The notes below the pieces were generated by a model. It was given only the letters and a program-made list of their open reading frames with translations. It did not search any database and was not told the DNA's origin. Of a DNA stretch of 64,000 nt, positions 35,368 to 44,395 are shown in pieces. Both the position numbers and the translations under genes were made by a program. Source of the stretch: Verrucomicrobiota bacterium (GTDB taxonomy: Bacteria; Verrucomicrobiota; Verrucomicrobiia; Limisphaerales; J093); assembly GCA_029556615.1 (NCBI GenBank), contig JAKQDD010000259.1, forward strand, positions 1 to 64,000, given 5' to 3'. Position 1 is the first letter of the stretch, and each line of letters opens with the position of its first letter.

Positions 35368-36681
35368 ATGAAGCCTTCATCTTCCTCGGCGTCGATCACG
35401 CGGCGCGAGTTTTTGCGGACCTCGGCGGGGGCCACGGCGGCGGTGGCGGCTGCGGGGCCACTCGACATGGCGCGCAGTGCGTATGCTGCGGGCAGCGATC
35501 TGCTGCGGGTGGGCATGATTGGGTGCGGCGGGCGGAACACGGGTGCGGGGGCTCAGGCGTTGGCGGCGGACAAGGGAACCCGTCTGGTGGCCATGGCGGA
35601 CATTTTCATGGATCGCATCCGGAGCGCGCGCGAGGCGATCAAGGGTCAACGGGGGGACCAGGTGCAGGTCCCGGACGATTGTTGTTTTGCCGGGTTCGAC
35701 GGTTATCGGGGGGTTATCGAGCGATCGGACGTGGTTTGCATTGCCAACGCGGCGAAGTTCCATCCGTTTCATGCGATGGCCGCGCTGCAGGCGGGGAAGC
35801 ACGTGTTTGTCGAGAAGCCGCACGGGATCGACCCGGCCGGGATGAAGCTGATGCGGGCGGCGACGGAGCTGGCCCGGCAGAAGAACCTCAGTCTCGTTTC
35901 AGGTCTTCAGAGCCGGTATCACACGGGGTACATCGAGACGGTGCAGCGGATCCGGGACGGCGCCATTGGCGACGTGGTGGCGATCGAGGAGAATTTTCTG
36001 CGGGCGCCCTATGGGGTGACCGAGCGGAAGCCGGGCTTGACGGAGCTCGAATGGCAATGCAGCACGCAGTATCATTTCCGGTGGCTGTCCGGGGACGACG
36101 TGCCGCAGTCGCTGGTGCACAACATGGATCGTGCGAGCTGGGTGTTGGGCGATCAGGCGCCTTTGAAGTGCCACGGTTTAGGGGGGCGCTCGTCGATGGT
36201 CGAGCCGTTATATGGCGACGTCTTTGATCATCATTCGGTCATCTACGAGTTTGCGAGCGGGGTCCGGGTGTACGCGTTTTGCCGGACCACGACCGGGTGT
36301 TACGACGAGTCCTCGAGCATCGTGTTGGGGGCGAAGGGCAGGGCGTCGTTGTTGGCCTGCCGGATCTGGGGGGAGACGGCCTGGCGGTGGCAGGGCCAAT
36401 GTGATCCGTATCAGATCGAGCATGACCGGCTGTTTGCGGGGATTCGGTCGGGGAAGGTGGTGAACAACGGGGATTACATGGCGCGGAGCACGCTGATCAC
36501 GGTGATGGGTCAGATCTCGTGTTACACGGGGAAGGAGGTCACGTGGGAACAGGCGATGGCCTCGGACTTCCATTATCCTCCGAAGCCCGAGGACTGTCGG
36601 GATGGGATGGAGCCGCCGACGAAGCCCGGGCCGGACGGGAGTTATCCGGTGTACATCCCCGGGCGGAGCCGACTCATTTGA
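35368..36681 (+). CDS. Tat-exported Gfo/Idh/MocA-family oxidoreductase
   Basis: The product has 437 residues. ATG 35368 gives MKPSSSSASITRREFLRT, a Tat signal with RREFLR, followed by a hydrophobic stretch ending SAYAAG. The dinucleotide-binding core LLRVGMIGCGGRNTG and the family EKPHGIDPAG motif are present. It differs in sequence from the other Tat oxidoreductase in this window and is more similar to the group that ends near a VYIPGRSR tail. It is probably a periplasmic NAD(P)-dependent sugar or polyol dehydrogenase; the substrate is not predictable. Its last 8 bases overlap the stop of the minus-strand CoA activase gene. Confidence 0.87.
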   Translation: MKPSSSSASITRREFLRTSAGATAAVAAAGPLDMARSAYAAGSDLLRVGMIGCGGRNTGAGAQALAADKGTRLVAMADIFMDRIRSAREAIKGQRGDQVQVPDDCCFAGFDGYRGVIERSDVVCIANAAKFHPFHAMAALQAGKHVFVEKPHGIDPAGMKLMRAATELARQKNLSLVSGLQSRYHTGYIETVQRIRDGAIGDVVAIEENFLRAPYGVTERKPGLTELEWQCSTQYHFRWLSGDDVPQSLVHNMDRASWVLGDQAPLKCHGLGGRSSMVEPLYGDVFDHHSVIYEFASGVRVYAFCRTTTGCYDESSSIVLGAKGRASLLACRIWGETAWRWQGQCDPYQIEHDRLFAGIRSGKVVNNGDYMARSTLITVMGQISCYTGKEVTWEQAMASDFHYPPKPEDCRDGMEPPTKPGPDGSYPVYIPGRSRLI

Positions 36682-39600
36682 GCGGCGGGGCGGCGGAGGC
36701 GTGGTGGGGGAGGAGAGCGGGTGGTTTCGCGGCAGGCGTCGTGGGTGGCGTGGCGTGGCGGCGGCGGAACCGTTCATGGACTTCGAAGGCGAAGTTGTCG
36801 AGGAGATCGGCCGTGACCGGTTCGCCGTTGAGGGAGAGGGTAAGGCTGAGGAGGCCTTCGTGTTCCAGCATGTGATGGAACTGCGCCTCGGCGATCTTGT
36901 TGGGCATGCATTCGAGCGGGCCGGTGCTGACCACGGCGTCGATGTATCCACGGCGCCAGGCGTGGAGCGGGCCGCCGAGGGTGAGGACAGCTTCGCCGCT
37001 GAGGGCTGGTCGGAGATAGGACTCGACGGCCTGGAGGCTATCGGCGACGGCGACGCGGGGGGGGACGCCCAGGACGCGTTCGAGGACGCGGTAAGCGGCG
37101 TCCTGGATCTGGTGTTCGAGCCCGAGGGTCAATCGCGGCGGGATGCCGAGGCCCTGGGCGTTCCGGGCGTTGCCATGGGCCACGTATTCCATCCATTCGT
37201 TGGCCGGGGCCTGGCGGACCCGCAGCCCGCGGGCTTCGAGTTCATCGATCACGAAGCCGTTGGTGAACGGTTCGAGGCGGACGTAGATTTCCCCGACCAG
37301 CATGACCGTCGGCAGGGGGCGGTGTTGCCGGGTCCCGGCGAGTTCGCGGATCGCCCGATCGAGGATATCGCGGACTCCGAACAGCTGTCCGCCGAAGACC
37401 TCCCACAGGGAGACTGAGGGGGAGAGATCGCCGCTGACGCGGCGTTGGAGCAGCGAGCACAATTCCCGGTGGTAGCGAGCGTGGATTTCGTTGGCGGCGC
37501 CCGGCTGGTGTTCCGTCGGTCTCACTTCGAGGAGGGCCTCATCGAGGACATCGGATCCGACGAGGCCGGAGAAGAGGAGGAGGCTGAAGCCCATGGGGAG
37601 ACTGTCGAAGTACCCGGATTCTGCGGGCGACCAGATACGGACCCGGCGGCCGAGGCCGAGGCGTTCGACGACGATTTGGTGGAGGAGGTTATAGACGCCG
37701 AACCGGCAGGGGCCGAGCGCGCGCGGCATGAGGAAAGCGAAGCGTTCGTCGGGATCGTTCGAATGGGCGACGCGTTGCAGGAGGCTGCCCAGGGTGACGC
37801 ACATGGGGAGGCATTCTTTGCCGGAGGTGTGGCGGCGGCCTGCGCGCAGCGTATCTCGGTCCGGAGAGGGCAGGGTTTCGGCGAGGACGCCCAATCCGCG
37901 GAAGCAGGCGGCGACGGCTTCGGCCGCGTTGCCCATCCGCGGGATCAGGAGGCGTTCGCCGCGTTCCCGCACGGCGCGCCATCCGGTACGGCTTGCGGCC
38001 AGCGACTGGAAGGCGGGGCCTTCGCCGGTTCGCGGTCGCGCGGCGTCCTCGCGCACGCAATGGAGGAAGGCCTCGACGCGGGTTTTGGTGCCGGCATCGC
38101 CGGAGTGTCCGTCGGTTTCGATCACGGCGAAGGGTTTTCCCTCCATGATATGGCCGCAGAAGTGGAGGTTGAAGCTGTCGGGGCCGCAGGAGTAATTACT
38201 GGCGTAGATGCCGTAGACGCCTGGGGTGCGTCGGACCTGGTGGGCTGCGCGGAGGATTCGCTGGCCATAGCCCCAGTACATGTCGTCGAAGACGGGGACA
38301 TTGGCGGCGATGGGGTAGCAATCCAGGGGAACGGCCATGGCGCCCTGTTCTCTGAGGAGGGCGGGCACGTTCGAGTTGAGGACCTTGTTATAGATGGTGT
38401 AGGGGCGTCCGAGGACGACGACTGCGATGAGCCCCTGGGCCTGGCAGAACTCGAGGGCGGCGCGTCCGATTTGGTCACAGCGGCTTTCGAACTCGCGTTG
38501 GGCGGCGAGCGCTTCGGTCCAGGCCCGACGCCACCGTGTGCCGGCGAGGCCGAGATCCGCCGCGAGTTGGCGGCAACCGTCCTGGAAGGCCTTGGACTCG
38601 AGGTTCCCGACGCCGATGTCGATGACTGGGGAGAGCAGGCGCGGGCGCGAGCCGAGGTCGAGGGTCCAGCGGAGCATGTCGGGGCTGGCCTGGACGATGG
38701 GGCAGGTCTTGGCGAGAGGTTCGCCGCCGACGCGCGCCATGGAGCGGAGCATGGGAAGGAACACCCAATCGGCTTGGGTATCGACGAGCTGGCGGGCCAC
38801 GCCGTGAAACAGCTGCATAGGGGCGCAGAACGGCACGTTGGCCTCCTGGATGCCCAGGCGCAACGCCGCCGGATCGCCATGGCCGACGAAGACGAGGTCC
38901 ATGCCCAGACGATGCAGGTAGGTTGCGAAGAAGGGGAAGAGTCCTTTCAGGACGAACTCGTCGGTCAGCGCCACGCGCGGACGGCCTGATCGGGGTGCGC
39001 AGTCCTCGAGGATCCGCTGGATCAAGGCCTCTCGTTCCCGGAACGGATCGGGGGCCCTGTCGGGCAGTTTACGGGTGCGGGCGCCTTTGTCGTAGAGGGA
39101 GCAAGCACCGCCCCAGAGGAAGGTCTGGCGCTGGTGATCGACGACGGTCTTGAGACTGTCGATACGGCAGCGGTTGCCGTTGCCGCCGCAGCCGGTGGTC
39201 GAGCGGCAGACGAACGTCTCCTTGCGTTCGATGCGTGCGGCGAGGAACCGGCTTGGGCTGAGGGGGGCGTGCGAAGCGGCGGCGATTGCCCGCCGGGTGA
39301 GGAGCGCGATGCCCAGGGCGCCGACCGTGCCGGGGTTGGGCGGGACGATCACCTCGCTGCCGGTCTGTCGCACGACCGCGGCGGCGAGGGCGTCGGCGGC
39401 GAAGGGCATGCCCTGACAGAAGATCACCTGACCGACGGTGCGGCTTCCTTTGACGCGGTTGAGGTAGTTTTGGATGACGGAGTCGTACAGGCCGGCGATG
39501 ATGGCGGAGGGATCGACACCGCCGGCGACGGCTTCATCGATGACTTCGGCCATGAACACGGAGCAATGCTGGCCGAGGGAGACGCCGTAGGGTGCGGCGA

Positions 39601-41020
39601 CCCCCTCGCGGCCGAGGGCGGCGACATCGGGCACGCCGGCGAACTTGCGGCCTTGTTCCTCGATGAAGGACCCGGTGCCTGCGCTGCAAGCCTCGTTCAT
39701 GGCGCAGTCGATCACGCGGCCGTCTTCGAGGCGGATGTACTTGGCGTCCTGTCCGCCGATTTCGAAGATGGTATCGACTCGGGGATCATAATGGCGTGCG
39801 CCTTCGGCGTGGGCCACGATCTCGTTCATCACGTAGACCACCTCGCGGCCGTAGCAGGTCATGCAGAGGGATCCAACAATTTCCCGGCCGCTGCCGGTGA
39901 CACCGATGGACGCCACGGGATGCGGGCCTGCCGGGCCGTTCACGAACGCCTGCATGAGAGCCTGGGCTGCCCCCACGGGGTCGCCTCCCGTTCGGCGGTA
40001 ACCTTCCCAGAGGATCTCGGTCGAGGCGGCATCGAGGGCCACGAGCTTCGAGCCGGTCGATCCGATGTCGAAGCCCAGAATGATCGTTCGCGGGTCCGGC
40101 CCTATAGCCGGGGGCGGGGGAGCGGGGAGGCGTCGGACGCGGGCCAGGGATTCGGTCAGAGGGGGCAATCGCTCGAGGGGCACGCTTTCCTGAGGGGCGA
40201 GCACCTGGGCGAGGGCCGGCAACGTCATGGTGCGTTCTGTGGCAACGAGGGCGCCGCCGAGGGCCTCGAAGAACAGAGCGTCCTCTTCTGACAACTCGCG
40301 TCCGGACATTCCGTTGGCTGCCAGGAAGCGTGCCACGTTGGCGCGGACGCGTTCGGAGCGGCTGACGCCGCCGATGAGGACCACCGGGCTGGGACTGACG
40401 CGGGGTTTGACGAGGGTCAGCACATTGACACAGACCGCGTCGAAGAGGCCGGCCAGGATCCGGGCGCGGTCTTCGCCCTTATTGGCGAGGTGGGTCATGT
40501 CCGTCTTCAGGATCACCGGGCATCGGCCGGAAAGGGGGGCGGGATCGGACACGGAAGCGCAGAGGGTGCTGGCCTCGGCCACCGTCAAGCCAAAGCGCTC
40601 GGTCAACTGCCGCAGGAAATTGCCGGTGCCTTGGGAGCACCGGCTATTCTCGCGGTAGACGGCGGCTCCGCTGCTGCGGAGTTCGAGGACGGAGAATCCG
40701 TGGCTGCCGACGGAGACGACGGTGGCCGGGGCGGCGTCGCAGAGGAAGCGGTACGCCCGCGCCTGGGCCTGTTTTGCGGGAACGCGCGGGAGGCGGACGA
40801 GGCGGCTGAGGCGGCCGGTAACGACAGCGGCGCGGACCCGAGGCCAGTCGAGTTCCTCCAGGACGGCGAGGAGGCGTGGGCCGGGGTCCTTGTCGTGGTC
40901 GACGCACCGTCGGCGGCCGGTTTGCCAGCCCTGGGTGCCGAGGGTCAATTCGACGACTTTGATGGTTTCGGCACCGAGATCGATGCCAAGGACACGGCTG
41001 GCGGTGTCACCGGGGGGCAT
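36674..41020 (-). CDS. 2-hydroxyacyl-CoA dehydratase activase fusion (BadF/BcrA-type ATPase pair plus dehydratase-like region)
   Basis: The product has 1448 residues. The start at 41020 is chosen because GAGG lies 5 bases upstream on the coding strand; upstream in-frame starts at 41104 and 41146 lack one. The N-terminal ATPase half (RVLGIDLGAETIKVVEL) carries Cys128 in CSQGTGNF. A second ATPase half (ILGFDIGSTGSKLVAL) carries Cys445 in CSAGTGSF. These cysteines are where the known homodimeric activator binds its [4Fe-4S] cluster. The remaining about 800 residues look like the dehydratase-related region (FCAPMQLFHG, YNKVLNSNVP, SPAESGYF). Known activators drive ATP-dependent electron transfer to radical 2-hydroxyacyl-CoA or benzoyl-CoA-type enzymes; the substrate here is not known. 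Such proteins suggest anaerobic life. A LysR gene is divergent upstream. Confidence 0.85.
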   Translation of the reverse strand: MPPGDTASRVLGIDLGAETIKVVELTLGTQGWQTGRRRCVDHDKDPGPRLLAVLEELDWPRVRAAVVTGRLSRLVRLPRVPAKQAQARAYRFLCDAAPATVVSVGSHGFSVLELRSSGAAVYRENSRCSQGTGNFLRQLTERFGLTVAEASTLCASVSDPAPLSGRCPVILKTDMTHLANKGEDRARILAGLFDAVCVNVLTLVKPRVSPSPVVLIGGVSRSERVRANVARFLAANGMSGRELSEEDALFFEALGGALVATERTMTLPALAQVLAPQESVPLERLPPLTESLARVRRLPAPPPPAIGPDPRTIILGFDIGSTGSKLVALDAASTEILWEGYRRTGGDPVGAAQALMQAFVNGPAGPHPVASIGVTGSGREIVGSLCMTCYGREVVYVMNEIVAHAEGARHYDPRVDTIFEIGGQDAKYIRLEDGRVIDCAMNEACSAGTGSFIEEQGRKFAGVPDVAALGREGVAAPYGVSLGQHCSVFMAEVIDEAVAGGVDPSAIIAGLYDSVIQNYLNRVKGSRTVGQVIFCQGMPFAADALAAAVVRQTGSEVIVPPNPGTVGALGIALLTRRAIAAASHAPLSPSRFLAARIERKETFVCRSTTGCGGNGNRCRIDSLKTVVDHQRQTFLWGGACSLYDKGARTRKLPDRAPDPFREREALIQRILEDCAPRSGRPRVALTDEFVLKGLFPFFATYLHRLGMDLVFVGHGDPAALRLGIQEANVPFCAPMQLFHGVARQLVDTQADWVFLPMLRSMARVGGEPLAKTCPIVQASPDMLRWTLDLGSRPRLLSPVIDIGVGNLESKAFQDGCRQLAADLGLAGTRWRRAWTEALAAQREFESRCDQIGRAALEFCQAQGLIAVVVLGRPYTIYNKVLNSNVPALLREQGAMAVPLDCYPIAANVPVFDDMYWGYGQRILRAAHQVRRTPGVYGIYASNYSCGPDSFNLHFCGHIMEGKPFAVIETDGHSGDAGTKTRVEAFLHCVREDAARPRTGEGPAFQSLAASRTGWRAVRERGERLLIPRMGNAAEAVAACFRGLGVLAETLPSPDRDTLRAGRRHTSGKECLPMCVTLGSLLQRVAHSNDPDERFAFLMPRALGPCRFGVYNLLHQIVVERLGLGRRVRIWSPAESGYFDSLPMGFSLLLFSGLVGSDVLDEALLEVRPTEHQPGAANEIHARYHRELCSLLQRRVSGDLSPSVSLWEVFGGQLFGVRDILDRAIRELAGTRQHRPLPTVMLVGEIYVRLEPFTNGFVIDELEARGLRVRQAPANEWMEYVAHGNARNAQGLGIPPRLTLGLEHQIQDAAYRVLERVLGVPPRVAVADSLQAVESYLRPALSGEAVLTLGGPLHAWRRGYIDAVVSTGPLECMPNKIAEAQFHHMLEHEGLLSLTLSLNGEPVTADLLDNFAFEVHERFRRRHATPPTTPAAKPPALLPHHASAAPPLK

Positions 41021-41243
41021 CACGACCTCGTCGCGCCCGTGGTGTGGTTCTGCCGTCTGAGGGCGTTCTATGCCCAGCGCGGTCGATGGTGTCTGTCCCT
41101 TCATCGTGTTTGCACTGATTGTGCCAAGAACCCGGGTTTCCGCCAAGTCCTGCGACCGGTTTGGCCGGTGGCCGGCCTGCGGGACGTCGGGTTGTGGCGA
41201 CGGGGGATGATTCTGCTCCCTCCGGGCGTTATCACGCCAATCG

Positions 41244-41252
41244 ATTATAGCA
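41244..41252 (-). promoter_or_regulatory. Extended -10 promoter for the CoA activase gene
   Basis: On the minus strand this reads TGCTATAAT, a perfect extended -10 box, rare in such GC-rich DNA. No good -35 box lies at 15-18 bases, which is tolerated for extended -10 promoters. The start codon of the activase is about 224 bases downstream, so a long leader is implied. The inverted repeat GGCGT-TATC-ACGCC (41225-41238) just downstream could be an operator for the divergent LysR protein. Confidence 0.45.
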
Positions 41253-41346
41253 CATGGGGCATTGATCTGCGCGATCGCTGTTGGGACGGGAGCGGTGCTC
41301 GATCGGGCCAGTGGCTATCTTCTTGGCATCGAGGGTTTTCGCCGCT

Positions 41347-41521
41347 AGAGTCCTCGGCCTGCGGAATATGGGGTGAACAGGTCAAGTTCGGTCCCTGCCG
41401 TTCCAGCCGTGCGCCCCTGTCTTCGAGGACTCTATATTAGCGAGGCGCGGAAGAGAGGGTCCGGAAAGGCAGGGAGGCTTCACGGGATCGCGGACTTGGT
41501 TGGTCTGAGGCGGCGCCTCGC
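41347..41521 (+). repeat. Dispersed palindromic element, full copy (copy A)
   Basis: The left half begins AGAGTCCTCG and ends at 41433 with its reverse complement (perfect 11-bp inverted repeat when 41346 and 41434 are included). It contains GGTGAACAGGTCAAGTT, which is identical in the 53082 copy. The right half (41440-41521) starts TAGCGAGGCGCGG and ends GGCGCCTCGC, giving inverted ends. The right half matches the 52538-52619 copy. No gene is inside. Confidence 0.85.
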
Positions 41522-41620
41522 TGATCTTGCCGTCGACCCGCGACCGGTGCCTGACGGCAAGCCAGGTGCGATGGGGTGTCGTGCCGGCAGGATGGCGGGG
41601 GTCGAGAATCGAGGACGCCG

Positions 41621-42499
41621 ATGATGAACATCCACCATCTCGAGTTATTCTATTACGTGGCGAGGCACGGGGGGATCACGGAGGCGGTGCGCAACATCCC
41701 GTACGGGATACAGCAACCGGCGGTGAGCGCGCAGGTCATTCAACTCGAAGAACACCTGGGGGTGACGCTATTCCGCCGCCGGCCGTTTGCGCTGACGGCT
41801 GCTGGGGAGGAGCTGTATGCGTTTGTCGCGCCGTTCTTCAGCAACCTGGAGCCGATGTCGGACAAGATTCGCGGGGGCGTGACCCATCTGATTCGGATTG
41901 GGGCGTCGGAAGTGGTGCAACGGGATCATCTGCCCGGGATTGTGGCGAATGTCAGACTGAAGTATCCGCATCTCAAGCTGATGTTGCGGGAGGGGTATCG
42001 GCCTCAGCTCGAGGCGTGGCTGCAGGAGGACGCACTGGATGTGGCGATCACGGTTATCGAGGGCAAACCGCCGGCGGCGATTCACACGGAGGAGCTGATC
42101 CGGCTTTCGCTGGCCCTTTGTGTACCGAAGAACAGTCCCATCAAGACAGGGGAGGACTTGTGGAAGCGGGACACCTTGGACATTCCGCTGATTGCGCTGC
42201 CGGCGGCGGAGGCGATTTGCCGGCATTTCCAGGCTTGTCTGGCGAAGCGGCGGATTGACTGGTTCACGAGTCTCGAGGTGAGTTCGCTGGGGTTGATCGA
42301 GACGTATGTTCTGAACGGATTCGGTGTGGGGCTTGGGCTGTACATTCCCAAGACCACGCATCTCGCGGGGCTGCGGCTCATACCGCTGACGGAGTTTCCG
42401 CCGGTCGTGGTGGGGGCCATGTGGATGGGCAAGCGGACGCCGGTGCTGGATGCGGTGATCGAGGAGTGCCACCGGCGGGCGGAGTATCTCGAGTCGTGA
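41621..42499 (+). CDS. LysR-family transcriptional regulator
   Basis: The product has 292 residues. ATG 41621 is preferred because GAGGA lies 5 bases upstream. Residues 1-60 form a winged helix-turn-helix (HHLELFYYVARHGGITEAV; QPAVSAQVIQLEEHLG). The rest is a typical periplasmic-binding-type effector domain. LysR proteins usually bind near a divergent promoter; the neighbour across the 600-bp gap is the CoA activase gene. The effector is unknown. Its TGA is directly next to the stop of terC on the other strand. Confidence 0.93.
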   Translation: MMNIHHLELFYYVARHGGITEAVRNIPYGIQQPAVSAQVIQLEEHLGVTLFRRRPFALTAAGEELYAFVAPFFSNLEPMSDKIRGGVTHLIRIGASEVVQRDHLPGIVANVRLKYPHLKLMLREGYRPQLEAWLQEDALDVAITVIEGKPPAAIHTEELIRLSLALCVPKNSPIKTGEDLWKRDTLDIPLIALPAAEAICRHFQACLAKRRIDWFTSLEVSSLGLIETYVLNGFGVGLGLYIPKTTHLAGLRLIPLTEFPPVVVGAMWMGKRTPVLDAVIEECHRRAEYLES

Positions 42500-43237
42500 C
42501 TAGCGGTAAGGTTGTCTGAGGGCGACGGTTCGTGCCATGCGGGCGCGCATCCGGAGGTTGAGGGTTTCGACGAGGACGGAGAAGGCCATGGCGAAGTAGA
42601 CATAGCCTTTGCTGATGTGCTGACCCAGGCCATCGGCCACGAGGACGACACCGATCATGAGAAGGAAGCTGAGGGCCAGCATTTTGAGGGTTGGATGCTG
42701 TTCGATGAAGCGGCTGAGGGCGCCGGAGAAGACCAGCATGAAAATCACGGCGATCACGACGGCGGCGATCATGACCCCCAATTGCCGGGCCATGCCGACA
42801 GCGGTGATCACCGAATCGAGGGAGAACACGACGTCCAAGAGGAGGATTTGAACGATCACGCTGACGAAGGTCGGCGCGATGCGCCGGGTCACACGGCCGT
42901 CGTCTCCTTCGAGCTTATCATGGATCTCGTGGGTTGCCTTGAAGATGAGGAAGAGGCCGCCGAGGATGAGGATGAGGTCTCTGCCGGTGACGGCATGGCC
43001 GAGCACGGTGAACAGGACGGTTCTAAGGCCCATGACCCAGGCGAGGGCGCAGAGCAGGAGGATCCTCGTGATCAAGGCCAGACTGAGGCCGACCCGCCGG
43101 GCGCGCTCACGTTGGTGCTCGGGGAGTTTGCCGGCCAGGATCGAGATAAAGACGACGTTGTCGATTCCGAGGACGATTTCGAGGACGGTGAGGGTCAGCA
43201 GGCTAATCCAGGTCTCGGGTTGTGTCAGCCATTCCAT
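42500..43237 (-). CDS. TerC-family integral membrane protein
   Basis: The product has 245 residues and about seven hydrophobic helices. Family hallmarks are EIVLGIDNVVFISILAGKLP near the N-terminus and DVVFSLDSVITAVGMARQ in the middle, with the paired acidic residues in membrane helices that TerC relatives (YkoY/Alx/MarC-like metal exporters) use for cation binding. Manganese or other metal efflux is the best-known role of the family, but the substrate here is not known. It is the last of the minus-strand genes before LysR; its TAG abuts the LysR stop with no gap. Confidence 0.9.
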   Translation of the reverse strand: MEWLTQPETWISLLTLTVLEIVLGIDNVVFISILAGKLPEHQRERARRVGLSLALITRILLLCALAWVMGLRTVLFTVLGHAVTGRDLILILGGLFLIFKATHEIHDKLEGDDGRVTRRIAPTFVSVIVQILLLDVVFSLDSVITAVGMARQLGVMIAAVVIAVIFMLVFSGALSRFIEQHPTLKMLALSFLLMIGVVLVADGLGQHISKGYVYFAMAFSVLVETLNLRMRARMARTVALRQPYR

Positions 43238-43333
43238 GGCAATGGGGATCTTGGGTGATCAGAGGCGGGATGCAAGCGGATCGATGGCGGTGAGGTGTCG
43301 CGGGGGGATGTCGGGAGGATGGGGGACAAGGGA

Positions 43334-44395
43334 TTAGCGCGTGACGGGCGAGGTGGCGATCCGTCGCTTCTCGAGTTGGCCTTTGAGGTAAACGTCCGGG
43401 GGGGCCTCGCGCCACGCGGTGAGCCAGAGGTCGCCTAGGAACTGGGCGGCTTTGACCAGTTGGTCCTGGATCAGCGGCAAACCGCGCCGGCCGGCTTCGC
43501 CGTCGCCGGTGAGGAAACCGGATTTTTCGAGTTGGTAGAGCGGTTCGACTTGGGCGTGTTGATCGTACACGAAGGCGAGGGCGCCGTGGAAGATCCGGAA
43601 GGGCTCTGCCGCCGTGGGGGTTGTCGGCACGATCCGGGCCTGGCGCAGCCGGGTCCGGAGCGGAGCGGGATCGAGGCCTGTTTTCTGGAGGTAGCCGGCA
43701 TCGATCCAGGCGTGGAACGTCCGGTTGGTGGTGAATCCGTTCGGGTTAGGACCGACCCAGCCGTTGTAGTGGCGGGTGGTGTGGAGCGGTTGGGCAGCAT
43801 CGCCGGCGAAATGGCTCAGGACGCCCATGTAGCAGATGACGTTGGCTTCGGCGTTGGCGATCTCCTCGGGGGTGCCTCCTTCGCGGAGCGCACGCCGATA
43901 GGAGAAGGCGGACTTCAGGCGGGCGCAGGACTCGGCGAGGGTCCAGGGGAGGAATCCCGGGAGCACGCGGGTCCGATCGGTGTCGCGTTTCGGGTCAGGG
44001 GTTTGAAAGTCGGCTGGGCGCGCGGCGCGGGCCTGTGCCATGACGGCGACGAATTCATAGCGGAAGGGACTGAGATTCGCGGGGGTGAGGGCGTAGGGTT
44101 CGAGGTCTTCGATGTCGAGGAAGTGATCGGGGGAGTTCTCGTGGCGCAGGGGGAGGTCGGGGCTGTTTCGCCAGCGGTCAGGTTCGCCGCTGAGGAAGGC
44201 CACGCGCTCCTCGGCGTCGGGGGTGCGCGCGAAGGCTGGGAAATCGGGCGGGAGGGTTTGCAGCGCGAGTTGACTGATCACCCGGTGGACGTCGTAGTCC
44301 CAAGCGCCGGCGCGGGGTGTTGCGATGAAGAGGGCGAGCGCGGCGACGGTGCCATGGGTAAGGAGCCGAATCGGGGTCGAGGGCGTGGGCTTCAT
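43334..44395 (-). CDS. Exported S1/P1-type nuclease or zinc-dependent phospholipase C superfamily protein
   Basis: The product has 353 residues. A signal peptide ends AGA-WDYDVH, so the mature protein would begin with Trp, as known for S1/P1 nucleases where the N-terminal amine binds zinc. Other ligand motifs are visible: RHENSPDHFLDIED and HFAGDAAQPLHTTRHYNG. The family cuts single-stranded nucleic acids in the periplasm or outside the cell, and the related phospholipase C branch shares the fold. The start ATG overlaps the TGA stop of the upstream MFS gene (ATGA), so the two genes are probably translationally coupled. Confidence 0.85.
   Translation of the reverse strand: MKPTPSTPIRLLTHGTVAALALFIATPRAGAWDYDVHRVISQLALQTLPPDFPAFARTPDAEERVAFLSGEPDRWRNSPDLPLRHENSPDHFLDIEDLEPYALTPANLSPFRYEFVAVMAQARAARPADFQTPDPKRDTDRTRVLPGFLPWTLAESCARLKSAFSYRRALREGGTPEEIANAEANVICYMGVLSHFAGDAAQPLHTTRHYNGWVGPNPNGFTTNRTFHAWIDAGYLQKTGLDPAPLRTRLRQARIVPTTPTAAEPFRIFHGALAFVYDQHAQVEPLYQLEKSGFLTGDGEAGRRGLPLIQDQLVKAAQFLGDLWLTAWREAPPDVYLKGQLEKRRIATSPVTR

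Larger units (their letters stand above)
41021..41620. other. 600-bp divergent control region between the CoA activase and LysR genes
   Basis: This gap has no convincing gene. It holds an extended -10 promoter for the minus strand (41244-41252), a GGCGT-TATC-ACGCC inverted repeat at 41225-41238 beside it, and a full dispersed element (41347-41521). A divergent LysR regulator commonly controls its neighbour across such a gap. Confidence 0.6.
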
